DNA of 11,161 bases from Candidatus Pelagibacter sp. (GTDB lineage Bacteria; Pseudomonadota; Alphaproteobacteria; Pelagibacterales; Pelagibacteraceae). Below the pieces are notes generated by a model, which made no database searches, was not told where the DNA came from, and saw nothing but the letters and a program-made list of their open reading frames with translations. The position numbers and the translations under genes are program-made. Numbering within the stretch: position 1 is the stretch's first letter; each line of letters opens with the position of its first letter. The stretch spans positions 1 through 11,161 of the forward strand of contig JAOHHF010000018.1 in the NCBI GenBank assembly GCA_028099475.1, given 5' to 3'. Positions 7,458 through 11,161 of the stretch are shown here, one piece after another.

Positions 7458-8027
7458 ATGAATAATTTTATTGAACAAAATGTTTCATTAGAAAAGTGTC
7501 CAGCTTTAGTTCTTAATGCTGATTACAGACCATTAAGTTATTACCCCTTATCCTTGTGGTCTTGGCAGGACACAGTAAAATCTGTTTTTTTAGATAGAGT
7601 TATAATTGTAAGTAATTACGATAGGATAATTAGAAGCCCATCATTTGATATGCAATTGCCAAGTGTTATAGCTTTAAAAGATTATATTGTGCCACAATCA
7701 CAACCTAGTTTTACAAGATTTAACGTCTTTTTGAGAGATAAATTTTCATGTCAATATTGTGGAAGCAAACAGGAACTTACATTTGATCATCTATTACCAA
7801 GGTCAAAAGGAGGTGAAACAAATTGGAACAATGTTGTTACAGCTTGTTCTTCATGTAATGTAAGAAAAGGAGGAAAATTATTAAATAATTCAGGCATGTC
7901 TCTTAATCAAAGTCCATACAAACCATCAACTGAAGATTTGCATAAAAACGGTAAAAACTTTCCACCAAATTTTTTACATAAAAGTTGGATGGATTATTTG
8001 TATTGGGATGTCGAATTAGAGTCTTAA
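7458..8027 (+). CDS. HNH-domain protein (putative nuclease)
   Basis: A 189-aa protein with an HNH fold in its second half: CQYC (98-101), the catalytic-type DH (110-111) followed by PRSKGG, NNVVTACSSC with zinc-ligand cysteines 130 and 133, then N134. The paired CxxC motifs suggest a structural zinc. The N-terminal ~90 residues (beginning near CPALVLNADYRPL) form a separate conserved-looking region that is not a known DNA-recognition domain to me. I recognise it as a single-copy HNH family common in alphaproteobacteria and cyanobacteria without an agreed function. Nothing around it suggests a restriction system, intein or homing element. It ends in a 4-nt stop overlap with the convergent coq7. 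The HNH fold is clear; activity and role are unknown. Confidence 0.88.
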   Translation: MNNFIEQNVSLEKCPALVLNADYRPLSYYPLSLWSWQDTVKSVFLDRVIIVSNYDRIIRSPSFDMQLPSVIALKDYIVPQSQPSFTRFNVFLRDKFSCQYCGSKQELTFDHLLPRSKGGETNWNNVVTACSSCNVRKGGKLLNNSGMSLNQSPYKPSTEDLHKNGKNFPPNFLHKSWMDYLYWDVELES

Positions 8028-8557
8028 ATTTTTTCAGAAATATTAATTGCTATCTTGGAGCCAGTTTTAATCATTAAATCCAATATTGAATAAGGTCCTT
8101 TTTTTGTTGCTCCTTTTTCGTATGCAATATCTTTGTGATCTAACTCATCTTGTCTAAATTTTATAATTTTGTTTTTTAAGTTTTTTTCATCGTTTCCAAT
8201 TTGGTTAATTTGACTTAAATAATGTTCATCAATAACCTCCTCTACAGATGCTGTGCAAAGCATTGCTGCTTTTTTACCAAGTAGTGTTGAACCAAAACCT
8301 AAACTAACACCTAATATATCCCAAAGAGGTAAAAATTTCGTGGGACGAATATTTCTTTTTTTAATTTCTGTTTCAAAAAAATCACAGTGTTCTTTTTCGT
8401 GTAATTTCATTTCTTCGATTGTTTTTTTTAAAGCATCATCTTTTACAAATGTATTAAGAGCAAGTAATTGACCTTCATAAATTTTAACTGCTCCTCTTTC
8501 GCCAGCGTGATCTACTCTTATAAACTCTTCAATTTTTTTTTTACTTGTTTTTGTCAT
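8024..8557 (-). CDS. coq7: Demethoxyubiquinone hydroxylase Coq7 family
   Basis: A di-iron monooxygenase that hydroxylates demethoxyubiquinol, the penultimate step of ubiquinone synthesis, at the inner membrane; it requires oxygen. From the ATG at 8557 it is 177 aa. The ferritin-like iron ligands are visible: E20 in HAGERG, the ExxH pair E54/H57, the VEEVIDEH block (105-112), and the second ExxH pair E138/H141 in DELDH. A GTG at 8581 would lengthen it by eight residues but adds nothing family-like and overlaps dsbB by 41 nt, so the ATG is preferred (17-nt overlap). A run of ten A residues lies in codons 6-9 of the coding strand (8542-8533). It is the last gene of the DedA-dsbB-coq7 operon. Identification is secure. 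Confidence 0.95.
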   Translation of the reverse strand: MTKTSKKKIEEFIRVDHAGERGAVKIYEGQLLALNTFVKDDALKKTIEEMKLHEKEHCDFFETEIKKRNIRPTKFLPLWDILGVSLGFGSTLLGKKAAMLCTASVEEVIDEHYLSQINQIGNDEKNLKNKIIKFRQDELDHKDIAYEKGATKKGPYSILDLMIKTGSKIAINISEKI

Positions 8558-9026
8558 AATTAAAATAAATTCTTCCAGCACTAATACTTATTATAAATGA
8601 AATTAATACATTATAGTTTGTAAGTGATAATCCAAAAATTTTAAATGTCACATCTTTGCAGCTAACGTTTTTTTTCTGTAATTGTTTCAAAATTTCCTCC
8701 TTTGACAACAAATCGGATCCACTTTTTAGATCACAAACTAGTGACTCTTGAATAAAACCATGCTCAATTCCTAGGTGATACAATGATAAAATAGTTCCAA
8801 CTAAAAACACAATTGTGAGCAAAAGAATAAAAAATTTTTCAAATTTATTAAATTTATAATTTATTAAAATTAATATCATCGCCAACAGATATGGAATTCT
8901 TTCAAGTATACAAAGGTTACAAGCTTGATGACCTAGAATATATTCAATGTAGAATGCTGATATTAAAGCAATAATACTAACTAAAAAAATAAGCTTTATT
9001 AGTAAATTTTTATTATTTTCAACCAT
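8541..9026 (-). CDS. dsbB: Disulfide bond formation protein B
   Basis: DsbB re-oxidises periplasmic DsbA and passes the electrons to ubiquinone. The 161-aa product has four hydrophobic helices (about 10-29, 43-57, 65-83, 138-155). The first cysteine pair is C36/C39 in CNLCILER, like the CxxC of the first periplasmic loop, and the second pair is C98 and C123 in the second periplasmic loop. All four redox cysteines are therefore present. Its start overlaps the end of the DedA-type gene by 8 nt and its stop overlaps coq7 by 17 nt, so the three genes are likely translated from one mRNA. The neighbour Coq7 makes the quinone that DsbB uses as acceptor, a sensible functional pairing. Confidence 0.94.
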   Translation of the reverse strand: MVENNKNLLIKLIFLVSIIALISAFYIEYILGHQACNLCILERIPYLLAMILILINYKFNKFEKFFILLLTIVFLVGTILSLYHLGIEHGFIQESLVCDLKSGSDLLSKEEILKQLQKKNVSCKDVTFKIFGLSLTNYNVLISFIISISAGRIYFNYDKNK

Positions 9027-9624
9027 TAAATTTTAAAAACAAATATACAAATACAAAGATTATAACTATTAAAATTCCAATAGCAGTAAACCATTTTGAT
9101 CCATGTTTGTTCATATATTCACTAAATAATTCTCCAAATTTATAAGATAGAAATGCAACGATAAAGAATCTAAGGCTTCTTGAAATTAAACTAACAATTA
9201 TAAAGACTGGGAGATTGAAAGCAATTAAACCACTTGCTATTGTAAAAGCTTTATAAGGTAAAGGTGTAAAGCCTGCTAAAAAAAGTATACTTAACCATGT
9301 AATAAGACCACTTCCCGTAGACATACTTAATTTCAAATCTTTAATTTTATCTTCATAATTATAAAGCTCCATTACATACATTGCTAAATCAAAAAATAGA
9401 TAACCAATTAGATACCCTAAAATACCCCCTAAAACTGAAAATATTGACGCTATTAAAAATATTTTTATAAACTCTTTTTTTTTAGCTATTACCATTGGAA
9501 TAATCATTATATCTGGTGGTATAGGAAAAAATGAACTTTCTATAAAAGAAACAACACCTAAGAAAAAATTTGAACTTTTGTGAGCTGCTAAGTTCAAACA
9601 TTTTTTGTAAAGGGTATTAAACAT
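9019..9624 (-). CDS. YqaA-type DedA/VTT-family inner-membrane protein
   Basis: A 201-aa polytopic membrane protein of the DedA/SNARE-associated (VTT) superfamily, YqaA-like subgroup. Two family half-motifs are visible: ESSFFPIPPDIMIIPM (29-44) and a GFTPLPYKAFTIASG segment near residues 118-132, the paired re-entrant proline-rich loops, followed by SRSLRFF with conserved arginine. Several hydrophobic helices and a C-terminal membrane segment (about 181-198) complete it. DedA relatives have been implicated in lipid-carrier flipping and membrane homeostasis; which substrate this subgroup moves is not known. It is the first gene of the operon with dsbB and coq7. The ATG is the only sensible start and has no Shine-Dalgarno sequence. 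Confidence 0.88.
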   Translation of the reverse strand: MFNTLYKKCLNLAAHKSSNFFLGVVSFIESSFFPIPPDIMIIPMVIAKKKEFIKIFLIASIFSVLGGILGYLIGYLFFDLAMYVMELYNYEDKIKDLKLSMSTGSGLITWLSILFLAGFTPLPYKAFTIASGLIAFNLPVFIIVSLISRSLRFFIVAFLSYKFGELFSEYMNKHGSKWFTAIGILIVIIFVFVYLFLKFNG

Positions 9625-9627
9625 TTT

Positions 9628-9658
9628 TTGGTTTTATTATAATTTCAGTTCTTATACT
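9628..9658 (+). promoter_or_regulatory. Putative promoter of tRNA-Leu / acyl-CoA synthetase
   Basis: TATACT (9653-9658, -10-like) is preceded after 19 bases by TTGGTT (9628-9633, weak -35). Transcription would start near 9665, about five bases before the expected first tRNA base at 9670, which is a reasonable arrangement for a tRNA gene. It overlaps the opposite-strand -10 box of the DedA-type gene in this 45-base divergent gap. Confidence 0.4.
9636..9641 (-). promoter_or_regulatory. Putative -10 box for the DedA-dsbB-coq7 operon
   Basis: A perfect TATAAT on the minus strand, 11 bases before the ATG at 9624. The hexamer 17 bases upstream is only TTAAAT, a weak -35. A start about 7 bases downstream of the box would leave a 5' leader of about five bases. 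Prediction only; AT-rich DNA yields such boxes by chance. Confidence 0.35.
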
Positions 9659-9669
9659 ATTTAAAATAT

Positions 9670-9754
9670 TAATTAATGGCGGAACTGGTAGACGCGCACG
9701 ACTCAAAATCGTGTTTCGCAAGAAGTGAGAGTTCGATTCTCTCTTCGCCCACCA
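9670..9754 (+). tRNA. tRNA-Leu(CAA), 5' acceptor strand unpaired (possibly defective)
   Basis: The body from U8 (9677) to the encoded CCA (9752-9754) is a normal class II leucine tRNA. D-stem is GCG/CGC (9679-9681 with 9693-9695). The anticodon stem is CACGA/TCGTG (9697-9701 with 9709-9713) around loop CTCAAAA, giving anticodon CAA at 9704-9706. There is a long variable arm with TTTC/GAAG and a GCAA loop (9714-9725). The T-arm is GAGAG-TTCGATT-CTCTC (9727-9743), and the discriminator is A9751. The 3' acceptor strand TTCGCCC (9744-9750) needs GGGCGAA opposite, but the seven bases where it should lie (9670-9676) read TAATTAA, pairing at only two or three positions. The gene may be a decaying copy, a sequence or assembly error, or unusually processed. 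Class and anticodon are secure; functionality is doubtful. Confidence 0.8.
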
Positions 9755-9760
9755 AAAATT

Positions 9761-10141
9761 ATGAATTTAGATAACTTAAGCAATTTAATTGAATTATTTT
9801 CACATCAAGTACAAAAACAAAATAAAAAAGATATTTTTTTGCAATGGTTAAATCCCAATAATCAAAAAACATATACATGGGAAGAAGCAGAAAAAAATAT
9901 ATTAAAATTATCAAAGATAATAAAAGAAAACATAAAAGAAGGTGATAGATGCCTTTTAGTGTCAGAGAATAGACCAGAATGGTTTGTTTCAGATTTAGCC
10001 ATCATGTTATCTGATGGAATTACAGTACCAGCATACACAACATATACAGAAGAAGATTATAAGTATTTGATTGAAGATTGTGAGCCTAGTTTAGTTATAG
10101 TTTCAAATAATGAATTATTAAAAAAGTTAAGAAACAAGTAA
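9761..10141 (+). CDS. Long-chain acyl-CoA synthetase (AMP-forming), 5' frame
   Basis: N-terminal part of a fatty-acyl-CoA synthetase (adenylate-forming family, eukaryotic-like long-chain group), which activates fatty acids with ATP and CoA. The ATG at 9761 begins MNLDNLSNLIELF and is chosen over an upstream GTG at 9725 that lies inside the tRNA. A YTWEEAEKN segment, then GDRCLLVSENRPEW and VPAYTTYTEEDYKYLIEDCEP, are recognisable N-terminal family features. The frame ends at a TAA (10139-10141) after 126 residues, well before the ATP-binding motif, so this product alone cannot be an active enzyme. The remainder continues without loss of homology in the -1 frame from 10126. The gene begins six bases after the tRNA CCA, with no Shine-Dalgarno sequence, and is probably transcribed with it. 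Confidence 0.88.
   Translation: MNLDNLSNLIELFSHQVQKQNKKDIFLQWLNPNNQKTYTWEEAEKNILKLSKIIKENIKEGDRCLLVSENRPEWFVSDLAIMLSDGITVPAYTTYTEEDYKYLIEDCEPSLVIVSNNELLKKLRNK
10120..10126 (+). other. A AAA AAG slippery heptamer at the frame change
   Basis: In the 5' frame the sequence reads TTA AAA AAG TTA, so the heptamer A AAA AAG sits in exactly the phase used for -1 ribosomal frameshifting, as in E. coli dnaX. A -1 slip here continues as GTT AAG AAA CAA and joins the two halves of the synthetase. The switch must occur between the -1 frame stop at 10111-10113 and the 0 frame stop at 10139-10141, and this is the only slippery site between them. I see no upstream Shine-Dalgarno stimulator and only a weak possible 5-bp stem downstream, so a missing A in the run is an equally good explanation. 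Confidence 0.45.
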
Positions 10142-11161
10142 TTACATTAGATGAAGTAAGCAAAGTTACCGATAACTTAAATTTAATTACTAAAGAAAAA
10201 TATTTAGGTTTTAATTCAATAACAAAAATTGATTTATTGGAAAAAGATAAAATTCAAAATGATAAATTAAAAAGAACTTCTCCAGCGTGTATAATTTATA
10301 CATCAGGAACAGGAGGTAATCCAAAAGGAGTAATGTTAAGTCACGGTGGTATTTTAAATAATATCGTAGGAGCTTGTGAAATTATGAAGCCGTTAATTAA
10401 TACAAGGCCAGTATTTTTAACATGGCTACCGCTTTCTCACTCTTATGAACATTGTGTACAATTTGCTCAGATAGCTGTTGGTGCAAAAGTGTTTTATGCT
10501 CAAAAGATAGAAAAACTCTTAGAAAATATGTCTGAAGCAAAACCTACAATTATGACAGCCGTTCCTAGATTCTATCAAAATCTTTACAACAAAATTAATA
10601 TTAATCTTAAAAAACAAACAGGCATTAAAGCTAAATTAATTGAAGCAACTCTTCGATTAGGTAAAAAAAAATTAATAGGTCAGGAAATGACTTTTTTTGA
10701 AAAATTAATAAATATAATAGTTGAGGAATTAGTTAGAAAAAAAATAAAAAAGCAATTTGGTGGAAATTTAAAAGCTTTTGTATCTGGTGGAGGTGCGCTA
10801 GATCAAGAAATAGGAGAATTTTTGAATTCAATAGGTCTTCCTACTTTGCAGGGCTATGGTTTAACAGAAACTTCACCAGTAGTAAGTTGTAATCCGATAC
10901 ATAAAATAAGAGTTGAAACTGTTGGCCCTCCTTTTAAAGGTAACCAAGTTAAAATTGCTGATGATGGAGAAATTTTAGTAAAAGGTGAAAATGTAATGTT
11001 AGGATATTGGAATAAAAAAGAGGAAACGGATAAAGTCATTATTAATGGATGGCTTCATACAGGTGATATAGGAGAAATAGATCCTAAAGATGGTTATTTA
11101 AAAATTACTGATAGAAAAAAAGATATTATTGTAAGTGCAGGCGGAGATAATATCTCTCCAG
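10126..11161 (+). CDS. Long-chain acyl-CoA synthetase, 3' frame (partial, runs off window)
   Basis: Continuation of the acyl-CoA synthetase in the -1 frame, open for 345 codons to the window edge with no stop. It begins VKKQVITLDEV directly from the slippery site. The adenylate-forming motifs are all present: the ATP-binding P-loop YTSGTGGNPKGVMLSH (encoded near 10290-10345), LPLSHSYEH, SGGGALDQEIGEF, the substrate/AMP motif GYGLTETSP, LHTGDIGEID, and the hinge region DRKKDIIVSAGGDNISP at the edge. Together with the 5' frame, 467 residues of an expected ~600 are visible. No good independent start exists before the P-loop (a TTG at 10237; the first ATG at 10333 is inside the motif), so this half most likely depends on the upstream start. 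The clean open frame argues that the gene is functional or only recently broken. Confidence 0.88.

Noticed and set aside
8253..8471. Plus-strand open frame of 72 codons
   Set aside because: Antisense to the conserved Coq7 core; no start signal or recognisable motif.
8558..8581. GTG start for coq7
   Set aside because: Adds eight residues encoded inside dsbB; the ATG at 8557 gives a normal Coq7 N-terminus and a smaller overlap.
9677..9683. Alternative acceptor strand TGGCGGA pairing with TTCGCCC
   Set aside because: It pairs at six of seven positions, but these bases are the conserved U8-to-D-stem region of leucine tRNAs, and using them would abolish the D-arm.
9725..9760. GTG start for the acyl-CoA synthetase, adding twelve residues
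   Set aside because: The extension translates the tRNA variable and T arms; the ATG at 9761 begins the family-like sequence.
10127..10180. Downstream hairpin as a frameshift stimulator
   Set aside because: Only TTAAG (10127-10131) with CTTAA (10176-10180) was found, five A/T-rich pairs around a 44-base loop, too weak to count.
10854..11039. Minus-strand open frame of 61 codons
   Set aside because: Antisense to conserved acyl-CoA synthetase motifs (GYGLTETSP region).
1..11161. CRISPR arrays, insertion sequences, prophage genes, riboswitches, intrinsic terminators or a novel multi-gene system
   Set aside because: No repeated spacers, inverted repeats, transposase or phage motifs, GC-rich hairpins followed by T runs, or clusters of unknown genes were seen; the genes are ordinary core functions.

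Overview
The window looks like a core region of a streamlined alphaproteobacterial genome, most probably SAR11/Pelagibacterales. This rests on the very high A+T content, long A/T homopolymers inside genes, almost no intergenic DNA, and neighbour pairs typical of alphaproteobacteria: argH / small lipoprotein / lysA with a divergent TlpA gene, and a YqaA-type DedA gene / dsbB / coq7. The assignment is from pattern recognition, not a database search. Nearly every base is coding. The longest gap is about 50 bases (apart from about 45 bases upstream of the tRNA), so no stretch over 300 bases lacks a gene.

Layout. 21-2532 (+): dnaA and dnaN (replication initiator and sliding clamp) overlap by 11 nt. 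2529-5976 (-): a coupled operon transcribed argH, a 43-residue lptM-like lipoprotein gene, lysA, and a PlsC-type acyltransferase (arginine and lysine/peptidoglycan synthesis plus envelope functions). 6001-6510 (+): an exported TlpA-type thioredoxin, divergent from argH. 6507-6710 (-): a small two-helix HIG1-type membrane protein. 6760-8027 (+): an alpha/beta-hydrolase esterase and an HNH-domain protein. 8024-9624 (-): DedA/YqaA membrane protein, DsbB and Coq7, with overlapping junctions. 9670-11161 (+): tRNA-Leu(CAA), then a long-chain acyl-CoA synthetase gene that runs off the window.

How the genes relate: replication (dnaA-dnaN), amino-acid and cell-wall precursor synthesis (argH, lysA), envelope lipid and outer-membrane assembly (plsC, lptM-like), periplasmic thiol chemistry (TlpA-like, DsbB), aerobic respiration (Coq7, HIG1-type protein) and fatty-acid activation. 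All appear to be housekeeping genes. I see no phage, transposon, CRISPR, defence or biosynthetic cluster, and no convincing new system.

The two most unusual observations are close together at the right end. The tRNA-Leu gene is intact from position 8 to the CCA end, but its 5' acceptor strand does not pair with its 3' strand. The acyl-CoA synthetase is split by a -1 frame change exactly at an in-frame A AAA AAG heptamer. Either could be real biology or a sequence or assembly error. Other points of note are the 4-nt stop-codon overlap at all three convergent gene pairs, the general absence of Shine-Dalgarno sequences, and -10-like boxes very close to start codons.
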